Origin: Ruminococcaceae bacterium FB2012
GTDB lineage: Bacteria; Bacillota; Clostridia; Oscillospirales; Ruminococcaceae
Assembly: GCA_900104495.1 (NCBI GenBank)
Contig: FMXS01000003.1
Location: forward strand, 372,001 to 436,000
DNA length: 64,000 nt
Direction of reading: 5' to 3'
Shown here: piece after piece, positions 8,303 to 15,963 of the stretch
Numbering within the stretch: position 1 is the stretch's first letter
Layout of the letters: the number at the start of each line of letters is the position of its first letter
The notes under the pieces: generated by a model
What the model saw: the letters and a program-made list of their open reading frames with translations, nothing else
What the model was told of the DNA's origin: nothing
Database searches by the model: none
Position numbers and translations under genes: made by a program

Positions 8303-8323
8303 TCAGTCCTTATTGAATTTTGA

Positions 8324-8581
8324 TTACTTAGCCTTTTCGAGAACCCTTACCAGTCTCCATCTCTTATCCTTGGAAAGCGGACGGGTCTCCATTACCTCGA
8401 CCTTATCGCCGATGCCGCACTCGTTGTTCTCGTCGTGCGCCTTCAGCTTATAGGTCCTCTTGATGATCTTCTTATAGAGCGGATGCTGTACGTTATCCTC
8501 GATCGCAACTACGATAGTCTTGTCCATCTTATCGGAAACGACCTTGCCCACTCTTGATTTTCTAAGATTTCTCTCACTCAC
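8324..8581 (-). CDS. rpsQ: 30S ribosomal protein S17
   Basis: The 85-aa OB-fold protein has KSRVGKVVSDKMDKTIVVAI, then HPLYKKIIKRTYKLKAHDE and ETRPLSKDKRWRLV, which are diagnostic. S17 is a primary 16S rRNA binder at the 5' domain. It follows rpmC by 20 nt and is the last gene before the hairpin-bearing gap to rplN. Confidence 0.98.
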   Translation of the reverse strand: MSERNLRKSRVGKVVSDKMDKTIVVAIEDNVQHPLYKKIIKRTYKLKAHDENNECGIGDKVEVMETRPLSKDKRWRLVRVLEKAK

Positions 8582-8601
8582 AGTAAGATCCTCCTTCCCG
8601 A

Positions 8602-8796
8602 TTACTGAACCGACTCTTGCTTACGAATGAACGTCTTAACACGAGCAATATCCCTCTTGACAGCCTTCATTCTCAGCGGATTCTCCAACTGATTTACGGC
8701 GTGCTGGAAACGAAGGTTAAAAAGCTCCTGCTTCAGCTCTGCGAGCTTCTCGTTAAGCTCTGCTGCGGACATATCCTTGATCTCATTTGCCTTCAT
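8602..8796 (-). CDS. rpmC: 50S ribosomal protein L29
   Basis: The 64-aa helical hairpin protein starts MKANEIKDMSAAELNEKLAE and continues with LFNLRFQHAVNQLENPLRMK, matching L29. L29 borders the peptide exit tunnel near the signal recognition particle docking site. The start overlaps the rplP stop by one base, so the two are translationally coupled. Confidence 0.97.
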   Translation of the reverse strand: MKANEIKDMSAAELNEKLAELKQELFNLRFQHAVNQLENPLRMKAVKRDIARVKTFIRKQESVQ

Positions 8797-9227
8797 TATT
8801 GCTCACCACCCGTTTCAACAGTTTCTTTCTTGACGAACTTGCACTTGATAGGCAGCTTGTGCATCGCAAGACGCATAGCTTCCTTAGCGGTCTCCTCGGG
8901 AACACCCGCGATCTCGAACATAACTCTGCCCGGCTTTACAACAGCCACCCAGTACTCGGGGGAACCTTTACCGGAACCCATTCGGGTCTCGGCCGGCTTC
9001 TCGGTAACGGGCTTATCGGGGAAGATCTTGATCCAGACCTGACCGCCACGCTTGATATATCTTGTCATAGCGATACGGGCAGCCTCGATCTGATTCGAGG
9101 TGATCCATGCAGGCTGGAGAGCCTGAAGACCGTAATCACCGTAGGTCACGGTATTTCCTCTTGTGGCCTTGCCCTTGAGGCGGCCTCTCTGTACTCTTCT
9201 GTACTTAACTCTCTTTGGAAGCAGCAT
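8796..9227 (-). CDS. rplP: 50S ribosomal protein L16
   Basis: The 143-aa protein starts MLLPKRVKYRRVQRGRLKGK and contains GRVMFEIAGVPEETAKEAMR, matching L16 throughout. L16 lies by the A-site tRNA elbow and is needed late in 50S assembly. Its start and end each overlap the neighbouring gene by a single base, implying coupled translation of rpsC-rplP-rpmC. Confidence 0.98.
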   Translation of the reverse strand: MLLPKRVKYRRVQRGRLKGKATRGNTVTYGDYGLQALQPAWITSNQIEAARIAMTRYIKRGGQVWIKIFPDKPVTEKPAETRMGSGKGSPEYWVAVVKPGRVMFEIAGVPEETAKEAMRLAMHKLPIKCKFVKKETVETGGEQ

Positions 9228-10051
9228 TATACGTTACCTCCTTCTCTTTTCATCTGACGAGCCTTATTGAAGTCTCTGCGGTTATCCTTGGCTCTGTCAC
9301 CGGTACGCGGTCTGCGGGGCTTTCTGTCGCCGCGGTCGCTGGGAGCGTCCTTCCTGTCGGAAGCGGCCACCTGGCCCTTGAGGACCTCACCTCTGTATAC
9401 CCAGACCTTGATGCCGAGTCTGCCGTAGGTGGTGTGTGCCTCTGCGAAACCGTAGTCGATATCGGCTCTGATAGTCTGAAGCGGGATAGTACCCTCGTGG
9501 TAGGTCTCGCTTCTTGCAATCTCAGCGCCTGCAAGTCTGCCGGAGGCTCTTACCTTGATGCCCTTGGCACCGAGCTTCATAGCTCTGCCGATAGCCTGCT
9601 TCATAGCTCTTCTGAAGGAAACTCTGTCCTCGAGGTCATGCGCGATCTTCTCAGCGATGAGCTGAGCGTTGATGTCGGGCATTCTTACCTCAACGATATT
9701 GATAGCCACCTTCTTGCCGATCTTCTTTTCAATGTCAGCTCTCATCTTCTCGATAGCTGCGCCCTTCTGTCCGATAACGAGACCGGGCTTAGCGCAGTGG
9801 ATGTGGAGCTTGACCTTCTGACTGCCGTCAGCGTCGTTGTATCTTTCGATCTCGACCTTGGGAACTCCTGCATAAACGCACTTATCGTTAGCGTTCTTGG
9901 AGCGTCTGTTAAGAGTCTTCATCACATACTCGCGGATGTTGTAGTCCTCAACAAGTGTGTCGCCGAAAGTGCTCTTATCTGCAAACCAGCGGGAATCCCA
10001 ATCCTTTATCACACCGACTCTGAGTCCGTGCGGATTAACTTTCTGGCCCAT
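9227..10051 (-). CDS. rpsC: 30S ribosomal protein S3
   Basis: S3 has the N-terminal MGQKVNPHGLRVGVIKDWDS, the KH domain (KPGLVIGQKGAAIEKMRADI) and the C-terminal domain with TIPLQTIRADIDYGFAEA. At 274 aa it is roughly 50 residues longer than the usual form. The extra length is a charged C-terminal tail from about residue 215, rich in Arg, Asp and Lys, likely disordered. S3 forms the mRNA entry channel with S4 and S5. Confidence 0.97.
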   Translation of the reverse strand: MGQKVNPHGLRVGVIKDWDSRWFADKSTFGDTLVEDYNIREYVMKTLNRRSKNANDKCVYAGVPKVEIERYNDADGSQKVKLHIHCAKPGLVIGQKGAAIEKMRADIEKKIGKKVAINIVEVRMPDINAQLIAEKIAHDLEDRVSFRRAMKQAIGRAMKLGAKGIKVRASGRLAGAEIARSETYHEGTIPLQTIRADIDYGFAEAHTTYGRLGIKVWVYRGEVLKGQVAASDRKDAPSDRGDRKPRRPRTGDRAKDNRRDFNKARQMKREGGNV

Positions 10052-10071
10052 AATAAACCTCCTCTTTCAGC

Positions 10072-10407
10072 TTATTCTTTTTCCTTGAGAACTACTGTAA
10101 CGTGTGATGTTCTCTTCAGGATCCTGTAGGCTCTGCCCTGTGCTCTGGGCATTATTCTCTTCATTGTAGGTCCGGGGCAAACGTAGCACTCAGCAACATA
10201 AAGGCTGTTCTTGTCCATGTTGTGATTGTTCTCTGCGTTTGCGGCTGCGGACTTGAGGAGCTTTTCCAGATACTCACAGGCGGCCTTGGGCGTATGCTTT
10301 ACTGTTGCCAGCGCAACCTCGTAATCCTTACCTCTGATAAGATCAAGTACGATCTGTACCTTGCGGGGAGCGATACGAGCGTTTTTAAGAATTGCCTTTG
10401 CTTCCAT
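10072..10407 (-). CDS. rplV: 50S ribosomal protein L22
   Basis: The 111-aa protein has ARIAPRKVQIVLDLIRGKDY near the N-terminus and the C-terminal beta-hairpin with GPTMKRIMPRAQGRAYRILK that lines the exit tunnel, the site of macrolide-resistance mutations in other species. It lies between rpsS and rpsC in the S10 operon. Confidence 0.98.
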   Translation of the reverse strand: MEAKAILKNARIAPRKVQIVLDLIRGKDYEVALATVKHTPKAACEYLEKLLKSAAANAENNHNMDKNSLYVAECYVCPGPTMKRIMPRAQGRAYRILKRTSHVTVVLKEKE

Positions 10408-10425
10408 CTGTATCTCTCCTTTCCC

Positions 10426-10710
10426 TTACTTCTTACCGTTGTTGGAGGTCTTGGAGCCTGCGTGGCCCTTGAACGTCCTTGTAGGTGCAAACTCACCCAG
10501 CTTGTGACCCACCATGTCCTCCGTTACATACACGGGAACGTGCTTTCTGCCGTCATGAACGGCAAAGGTGTGTCCTACGAACTGAGGGAAGATCGTCGAA
10601 GCTCTGCTCCAGGTCTTTACGACCTTCTTCTCGCCGGCTTCGTTCATTGCATTAACTTTCTTCATAAGGCTCTCTTCGACGAAGGGGCCCTTCTTTATGC
10701 TTCTGCTCAT
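10426..10710 (-). CDS. rpsS: 30S ribosomal protein S19
   Basis: The 94-aa protein starts MSRSIKKGPFVEESLMKKVN and contains TWSRASTIFPQFVGHTFAVH and GHKLGEFAPTRTFKGH, the conserved S19 core. S19 pairs with S13 in the 30S head. It follows rplB by 23 nt. Confidence 0.98.
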   Translation of the reverse strand: MSRSIKKGPFVEESLMKKVNAMNEAGEKKVVKTWSRASTIFPQFVGHTFAVHDGRKHVPVYVTEDMVGHKLGEFAPTRTFKGHAGSKTSNNGKK

Positions 10711-10733
10711 TTATTCATCTTCCTCCTTTCGTA

Positions 10734-11567
10734 TTACTTGCCGTTGCGGCGCTTCACGATGAACTTATCGGAGCGTGCGTGCTTGGCTCTGGTCTTGTAA
10801 CCGAGAGTAGGCTTGCCCCAGGGAGTAACAGGGCTCGGTCTGCCGACAGGGGACTTGCCCTCGCCGCCGCCGTGGGGGTGGTCGCAGGGGTTCATTACGG
10901 AACCTCTTACGGTAGGTCTCCAGCCCATGTGGCGCTTTCTTCCGGCCTTACCGATGTTTACGTTCTCGTGGTCGATATTTCCTACCTGACCGATCGTGGC
11001 CATGCAGTTTATCGGGATCTTTCTCATTTCGCCGGAGGGAAGTCTTACAAGCGCGTGCTTGTCTTCCTTACCCATCAGCTGAGCCATATTGCCGGCGGAT
11101 CTTACCAGCTGAGCGCCCTTGCCGGGATAAAGCTCGATGTTGTGGATGAAGGTACCCACGGGGATGTTAGCGAGGATCAGTGCGTTGCCGGGCTTGATGT
11201 CTGCGCCCTCGCCGGCTCTGACCGTATCGCCTACCTTGAGGCCGTTCGGAGCGATGATATATCTCTTCTCGCCGTCCTCATACTCTACCAGTGCGATGAA
11301 AGCCGATCTGTTGGGATCGTACTCGATAGTCAGAACAGTAGCGTTCATATCGAGCTTGTTCCTCTTAAAATCGATCACGCGGTACTTTCTTCTCTCTCCG
11401 CCGCCTCTGTGACGAACGGTGATCCTGCCGTAGCTGTTTCTGCCGCTGTGCTTATCCATCGGCTCGAGCAGCGCCTTGCAGGGAGCGACCTTAGACAGCT
11501 GAGCATAATCGGTAACAGTCATACCTCTTCTGCCCGGAGTCGTCGGCTTGTAGCTCTTTATTGCCAT
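10734..11567 (-). CDS. rplB: 50S ribosomal protein L2
   Basis: The 277-aa protein carries the SH3-like and OB-like rRNA-binding domains and the conserved C-terminal motif VMNPCDHPHGGGEGKSPVGR, where the key histidine near the peptidyl transferase region is present. It starts MAIKSYKPTTPGRRGMTVTD with a GGAG ribosome binding site. It is preceded by an unusual 264-nt non-coding gap after rplW. Confidence 0.98.
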   Translation of the reverse strand: MAIKSYKPTTPGRRGMTVTDYAQLSKVAPCKALLEPMDKHSGRNSYGRITVRHRGGGERRKYRVIDFKRNKLDMNATVLTIEYDPNRSAFIALVEYEDGEKRYIIAPNGLKVGDTVRAGEGADIKPGNALILANIPVGTFIHNIELYPGKGAQLVRSAGNMAQLMGKEDKHALVRLPSGEMRKIPINCMATIGQVGNIDHENVNIGKAGRKRHMGWRPTVRGSVMNPCDHPHGGGEGKSPVGRPSPVTPWGKPTLGYKTRAKHARSDKFIVKRRNGK

Positions 11568-11831
11568 TGTAATTCACTCCTTGATATTAGTTTTGCGAAA
11601 CCGTCAAAGCGAGTCATCCTCACCAAGCACGGCTCCATACCTACGCTTTGCGGTGGATACCTTTATCAAAAGGCTTATCCGTTCACACACGGAAAATTTA
11701 TCGGAGCGGCATCTGCCGCATCAGCAGCCCTCGCTGCCTCGCAAAGCCCTCTCCGCCGGACTCGGTCATACCGTCCTGCGGAGCAAACGCATTTTCATGC
11801 GCCCTCTTTTAGAAGGTCTCCTTCAGACGGC
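11568..11831 (-). promoter_or_regulatory. Candidate structured leader between rplW and rplB
   Basis: rplW and rplB are normally almost adjacent, but here 264 nt separate them with no reading frame resembling a protein. Several small inverted repeats are visible: CGCAT/ATGCG at 11788-11801, GCGGC/GCCGC at 11706-11719, TCCGT/ACGGA at 11678-11693 and CCTTT/AAAGG at about 11661-11674. There is no terminator-like U-tract next to rplB. The arrangement suggests a structured intercistronic RNA upstream of L2, possibly an autoregulatory ribosomal-protein leader; this is inference. Confidence 0.45.
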
Positions 11832-12125
11832 TTAGTACATACCGTCGAAGAACTCGATAGTCTTATCGCCTTCAAGAGTTACGATCGCCTTTTTGCGGTC
11901 GGGTCTGTAGCCCACGTATCTGCCCATTCTCTTCTGCTTGCCCTTTACGCTCATGGTATTGACCTTAGCGACCTTGACATCGAAGAGCTCCTCGACAGCC
12001 TTAGCTATCTCGACCTTGTTTGCGTCCTTAGCGACCTCGAAAGTGTATTTCCCGTTGGGAAGTCTCTCCATGGAGTCTTCGGTGATGACGGGCTTCAGAA
12101 TGATATCCTGTGCAAGCTTGCTCAT
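11832..12125 (-). CDS. rplW: 50S ribosomal protein L23
   Basis: The 97-aa protein includes LKPVITEDSMERLPNGKYTF, VAKVNTMSVKGKQKRMGRYV and ATVTLEGDK-like C-terminal segments typical of L23. L23 sits at the tunnel exit and binds trigger factor and SRP. It overlaps the rplD stop by 4 bases (12122-12125), so it is coupled to L4. Confidence 0.98.
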   Translation of the reverse strand: MSKLAQDIILKPVITEDSMERLPNGKYTFEVAKDANKVEIAKAVEELFDVKVAKVNTMSVKGKQKRMGRYVGYRPDRKKAIVTLEGDKTIEFFDGMY

Positions 12126-12745
12126 GCGTATACCTCCTCGATCTTCGCTACAGCGTCCTTTGCAACGACGAACTTGTCGTAGTTAAGGATGTCGTAAACA
12201 TTAAGTGTGCCTACTGTCGCTGTCTTAACGCCGGGGATGTTTCCTGCGCTCTTGACTACCTTCTTATCGGCCTCTGCGGTAACGATAAGAGCCTTGCCCT
12301 TAACGCCCAGAGCCTTGAGCATCTCGACCATAGTCTTGGTCTTGAATTCCTCGGTCTTGATAGCGTCTACCACTACCATATCGGAATCCAGCACCTTAGT
12401 GGAAAGAGCCGACTTCATAGCCAGTCTTCTCTCCTTCTTGTTCAGAGAGTAGCCGTAATCTCTCGGCTTGGGGCCGAGGGCGATGCCGCCGTGTACCCAC
12501 TGCGGAGCTCTTGTGGAGCCCTGTCTTGCGTGGCCTGTACCCTTCTGTCTCCAGGGCTTTTTACCGCCGCCGCTTACCTCTGTTCTGGTGAGCGTGGACT
12601 GTGTGCCCTGTCTCTGATTAGCCAGGTAGCAGACTACCATTGCGTGCATCAGATTCTTATTGGGAGCAATGCCGAAAACAGCGTCGTTCAGCTCAGTATC
12701 GCCGACCTTATTGCCGGCCATATCAAATACAGTGATCTGTGACAT
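12122..12745 (-). CDS. rplD: 50S ribosomal protein L4
   Basis: The product of 207 aa has GKKPWRQKGTGHARQGSTRA (the tunnel loop) and SLNKKERRLAMKSALSTKV. The frame is open to 12763, but MSQITVFDMAGNK at 12745 was chosen because GGAGGATTCGAA precedes it at ideal spacing. In E. coli L4 represses the S10 operon both transcriptionally and translationally; the leader here has a candidate attenuator, so L4 is a natural suspect as regulator, though this is not shown. Confidence 0.97.
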   Translation of the reverse strand: MSQITVFDMAGNKVGDTELNDAVFGIAPNKNLMHAMVVCYLANQRQGTQSTLTRTEVSGGGKKPWRQKGTGHARQGSTRAPQWVHGGIALGPKPRDYGYSLNKKERRLAMKSALSTKVLDSDMVVVDAIKTEEFKTKTMVEMLKALGVKGKALIVTAEADKKVVKSAGNIPGVKTATVGTLNVYDILNYDKFVVAKDAVAKIEEVYA

Positions 12746-12762
12746 TTCGAATCCTCCCTCCA

Positions 12763-13398
12763 TTAAGCCTTCTTAACGCAGTCAACGATGGTAACGGTAC
12801 CGTTCTTCGGTCCGGGGATAGCACCCTTGATAGCGATAAGATTATTCTCAGCGTCGATCTTCACGATCTTCAGATTCTGCACGGTAACTCTCTCAGCACC
12901 GAGATGTCCGGGCATTCCCTTGCCCTTATAGATCCTCGAAGGCGAGGAGCAGGCGCCCATTGAACCGGCGTGGCGGTGAACAGGACCCGAACCGTGAGTC
13001 TCTTTAAGTCTTGCATTGTTGTGGCGCTTGATAGTGCCCGCATAGCCTTTACCCTTGCTGGTGCCGCAGACATCAACGATGTCGCCCTCAGCGAATGTAT
13101 CGGCCTTTACGATGTCGCCGACGTTCAGGCCGGAGATGTCGTCGAATCTGAATTCCTTCAGAGTTCTCTTGAGCGCTACGTCAGCCTTCTTGAAGTGGCC
13201 TGTCAGGGGCTTGTTGACCCTTTTGGCTCTGATGTCGCCGAAGCCCAGCTGTACTGCCTCGTAGCCGTCGTTCTCAACAGTCTTCTTCTGAACGACTACG
13301 CAGGGGCCTGCTTCAACAACGGTAACGGGAATGACCTTGCCCGTTTCATCGAAGATCTGTGTCATACCGATCTTCTTTCCGATGATACCCTTTTGCAT
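12763..13398 (-). CDS. rplC: 50S ribosomal protein L3
   Basis: The 211-aa protein begins MQKGIIGKKIGMTQIFDETG and contains HGSGPVHRHAGSMGACSSPS and KGKGMPGHLGAERVTVQNL, the conserved L3 core near the peptidyl transferase centre. The frame opens further upstream to 13449, but the start at 13398 has a TAGGAGGAATAGAA ribosome binding site and matches the family. Two perfect hairpins lie in the gap to rpsJ. Confidence 0.98.
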   Translation of the reverse strand: MQKGIIGKKIGMTQIFDETGKVIPVTVVEAGPCVVVQKKTVENDGYEAVQLGFGDIRAKRVNKPLTGHFKKADVALKRTLKEFRFDDISGLNVGDIVKADTFAEGDIVDVCGTSKGKGYAGTIKRHNNARLKETHGSGPVHRHAGSMGACSSPSRIYKGKGMPGHLGAERVTVQNLKIVKIDAENNLIAIKGAIPGPKNGTVTIVDCVKKA

Positions 13399-13423
13399 TT
13401 CTATTCCTCCTATTTGGTTATTG

Positions 13424-13475
13424 GTCGGCATTGCCGACATGACCTGCACACATCATTTAAGATCGCACGCGATCT
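13424..13475 (-). promoter_or_regulatory. Two tandem hairpins in the rpsJ-rplC gap
   Basis: The 89-nt gap holds two perfect small stems. AGATCGC/GCGATCT at 13460-13475 has 7 bp and a 2-nt loop (6 bp with a 4-nt loop is more realistic). GTCGGC/GCCGAC at 13424-13438 has a 3-nt loop. Neither is followed by a U-run. They may affect rplC translation or mRNA processing. Confidence 0.5.
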
Positions 13476-13487
13476 CATTTTGGAGTA

Positions 13488-13802
13488 TTATTTTACCTCC
13501 ATTACGATGTTTACGCCTGCAGGAAGGTCAAGGCCCTCGAGAGCTGCGGTGGTCTCTTTTGTCGGACGGAGAACATCAATAAGTCTCTTGTGTGTTCTCA
13601 GCTCGAACTGCTCTCTGCTGTCCTTGTACTTGTGAACCGCTCTCAGGATCGTTACGATCTCCTTGTCGGTGGGGAGCGGGATAGGACCGCTTACCTGTGC
13701 GCCGCTGCGCTTAACAGCCTCCACGATCTTCTTAGCCGCTGCGTCAACAACTGCGTGCTCGTAACCCTTGATCTTGATCCTGATCTTTTCATTGACTGCC
13801 AC
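13488..13802 (-). CDS. rpsJ: 30S ribosomal protein S10 (NusE)
   Basis: The 104-aa protein includes IRIKIKGYEHAVVDAAAKKI, SGPIPLPTDKEIVTILRAVH and the loop RTHKRLIDVL, which identify S10. It also acts as the NusE antitermination factor in other bacteria. The start codon is GTG (13800-13802), supported by AAGGAGG nine bases upstream. It is the first gene of the superoperon, with a leader of about 390 nt. Confidence 0.98.
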   Translation of the reverse strand: MAVNEKIRIKIKGYEHAVVDAAAKKIVEAVKRSGAQVSGPIPLPTDKEIVTILRAVHKYKDSREQFELRTHKRLIDVLRPTKETTAALEGLDLPAGVNIVMEVK

Positions 13803-13946
13803 TTAAAATCGCCTCCTTAGTGCAATATCAAAATATGGGGGCAGGGGGATGGACCCCTATGCAATACCTTGTGGTCTGTAGCGAGAACCCTGCAAACGTC
13901 GGGATCTCAAATTCAACTCTGCCGTGTGTTCCCTGTCTGTCTCATT

Positions 13947-13975
13947 AAAAAATCCGAACCCTTTCGGTATTCGGA
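13947..13975 (-). terminator. Attenuator-like terminator in the rpsJ leader
   Basis: On the minus strand a stem TCCGAA/TTCGGA extended by two CC/GG pairs closes a GAAA tetraloop and is followed by six U residues. It lies about 145 nt before rpsJ and 220 nt after the promoter. A second 9-bp hairpin (14016-14036) lies just upstream. A terminator inside the leader of the ribosomal operon implies regulated read-through; the signal is unknown. Confidence 0.75.
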
Positions 13976-14199
13976 AGACTCATAGGAACATCAGCACAGC
14001 GCACGCACCTACGCCAAAAGCGGATGATCCGCCTTTCGCAAGAAGCATAAGCACATACTGTGTTCGGTATTACAGTCGCCCGGTTTAAAATCGGACATAC
14101 TCCACGAAAATTCCCCGACAGACCGCCGGCAACCTTTCGCTTCATCGCATATCATTTTTGAGTACCGTAAAGATACTCTGTTGCAGTCACGCAAGTTAT

Positions 14200-14228
14200 A
14201 TTATAATATATATCGCCCCTTTTTGCAA
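14200..14228 (-). promoter_or_regulatory. Promoter of the S10 ribosomal superoperon
   Basis: TTGCAA (14223-14228, minus strand) and TATAAT (14200-14205) are separated by exactly 17 nt. The predicted transcript begins near 14193 and runs through the leader into rpsJ. No other strong sigma-A site was seen between here and rpsK, so this is probably the main promoter for all 29 genes. Confidence 0.85.
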
Positions 14229-14419
14229 GTCCTTTTCCGATTTTTGCTATATAGAACTTTCATAACAATTTCAGCGGATGTTTATGCATACTGCACAACA
14301 GCCTATATATATACCATTATAATATATATATCCACAACCTGTAGCCGCCTGCGGCGGCCGTCCGGCCGCAGGATCCTGCGGGGGGGAAGGAATGAATAAT
14401 GAATAATATTGGAACAGTC

Positions 14420-14940
14420 CTGCACTTTGTAGTGAAAAGTGCATCCCCGAAGGGGTTCGGGGGCGACCGGAAAGCCCCCGAATTGGGGCGGGAGCTTATG
14501 TTGGGATTCTGCTCTCCCGTTTGGAGCGGGGCAGGATGCCGCCCCGCTTTGGCTCGTCGTGGGACGGAAAGACGCTCCCAAATTCACGCAAGCGTGAATT
14601 CGGTCGCTGTTTCCTGCGAGTGCAGGAGGACATTTTTTTCGGCGCTGCGTATGGTTTGTCCACGCAAAAAAGAGTAGAAAAACGGCTTTTGTGCCCTACT
14701 GTTTACGAGTGCAGCGCCGGGGTCGTCGCTTACGCGCCGAACGAGGCTCTGCCTCGAGCTCCGCAAGGGCTCTGCCCTTGACCCGCCAGGGCTACCGCGC
14801 CCTGGACTGCGGAATGCGCTTCGCGTTTGGATTCGCACTTTTGATAGCCCCGCCGCATCACTATCTATTTTCCTGCACTCCGTCGCTTGCGGCGGAGATG
14901 CGCTGCCCGCGCTCGGGCCACGCCCCTGCCGTCAAAAAAG
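14420..14940 (+). repeat. Dispersed intergenic repeat, copy A (full length)
   Basis: A GC-rich non-coding block of about 520 bp full of small inverted repeats, including AATTCACG/CGTGAATT and GGCTCTGCC-type palindromes. It matches, in inverse orientation and nearly end to end, the block at 58137-58700, and partly the blocks at 56221-56490 and 58708-59020. Open frames in it look like random shadows and differ among copies, so it is not called coding. It lies between the rpsJ promoter and the zinc-ribbon operon. Confidence 0.8.
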
Positions 14941-14943
14941 CTA

Positions 14944-14972
14944 TTGACAAAATGTTTAAAGTGAGTTAATAT
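14944..14972 (+). promoter_or_regulatory. Promoter of the zinc-ribbon/lipoprotein operon
   Basis: TTGACA (14944-14949) and TAATAT (14967-14972) are 17 nt apart, 56 nt upstream of the first gene at 15028. The site begins a few bases after the end of repeat copy A. Confidence 0.8.
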
Positions 14973-15027
14973 ATAAATATAAGTACGCTGTTCGTTTTTT
15001 CAGCGGGATCATAAGGAGGATATTAAT

Positions 15028-15954
15028 ATGTCTAAATTCTGTTCTGTCTGCGGAGCCTCGCTCCCCGACGACGCTACATTCTGCACAAGCTGCGGTGCTC
15101 CTCAAGCTCCAAATAATCAGTTTCAGCAGCCCGCTCCCGATAATCAGTTCCAGCAGGCTCCGAATAATCCCTACCCTCAGCCCGCTCCTCAGCAGCCTGC
15201 CGGCTCCGACAGCGCCGCTTATTCTATGCTCGACGCCATAGGCCAGCCCGGTACCGCTCCCGGAATGTATCAGCAGGCTCCCGCCGCCGCGAAGCCCGGC
15301 TTCACCCTCACGCCCAAGGCTAAGAAAATAATTATCCTCGGATGCGCAGGCGCCGCCGCTGTTGCGGTCATTATCATACTGCTTATCGTCCTCCTGGGGG
15401 GCGGCTATAAGAAGCCCGTGGACAATCTCGTAAAGGCACTGGAAACAGGCAAGGGCGAGTATTATGTAAGCACCCTCGCTGAGGTGGAGAAGAAGTCCCT
15501 TGAAGAGGATTACGTTACAAACAGCTCCAAGTACGACACTCTCGCCGAGTATTACGACGATAAGTTTGAATCCAGGAAGGAATCCCTCGCGGACAGATAC
15601 GGTGATAATTTCTCCATTTCCTACAGCATCGCCGACAAGAAGGAAGTTTCCGAAAGCAGGCTCAAGTCCTACGCTTCCACATATAAGTCCTACTTCGGTA
15701 AGAAGGTGGATGTAAGCGCCGGCTATACCCTCCAGCTCGAGGTCACCTGGAAGGGCTCCGACAAGGACGAGGACGGCGACAAGTCCGTCACCGTGCTTAA
15801 AGTTGACGGCGATTGGGTACTTTGGGATGCCGACTATGACTCCCTGATGCCCAAGAAGCTGGGCGGCTCCAACAATTCTTCCGGCTCCAGCTCCTCCGAC
15901 GACAACGACTATGACCTCGGCGACCTGGACGACATTCTCGATTACTTCTCTTGA
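15028..15954 (+). CDS. Zinc-ribbon membrane protein with exported domain
   Basis: The 308-aa protein starts with a double-CxxC zinc ribbon (FCSVCGASLPDDATFCTSCG, residues 4-23). A Pro/Gln/Asn-rich linker follows to about residue 90, then one membrane helix (about 103-127, IIILGCAGAAAVAVIIILLI), a charged external domain and a Ser/Asp-rich tail. Topology is probably cytoplasmic zinc ribbon and extracytoplasmic C-terminus. AAGGAGGATATTAAT precedes the ATG. It is the first gene of a three-gene plus-strand operon with a lipoprotein and a second zinc-ribbon protein. The external part loosely resembles the DUF4878-like lipoprotein-associated fold, but I do not recognise a specific function. Confidence 0.85.
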   Translation: MSKFCSVCGASLPDDATFCTSCGAPQAPNNQFQQPAPDNQFQQAPNNPYPQPAPQQPAGSDSAAYSMLDAIGQPGTAPGMYQQAPAAAKPGFTLTPKAKKIIILGCAGAAAVAVIIILLIVLLGGGYKKPVDNLVKALETGKGEYYVSTLAEVEKKSLEEDYVTNSSKYDTLAEYYDDKFESRKESLADRYGDNFSISYSIADKKEVSESRLKSYASTYKSYFGKKVDVSAGYTLQLEVTWKGSDKDEDGDKSVTVLKVDGDWVLWDADYDSLMPKKLGGSNNSSGSSSSDDNDYDLGDLDDILDYFS

Positions 15955-15963
15955 TAAGACCGT

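Noticed and set aside
14399..14838. Small frames of 80-95 codons within repeat copy A
   Set aside because: Frames are not conserved in the other copies and are caused by GC-rich palindromes.
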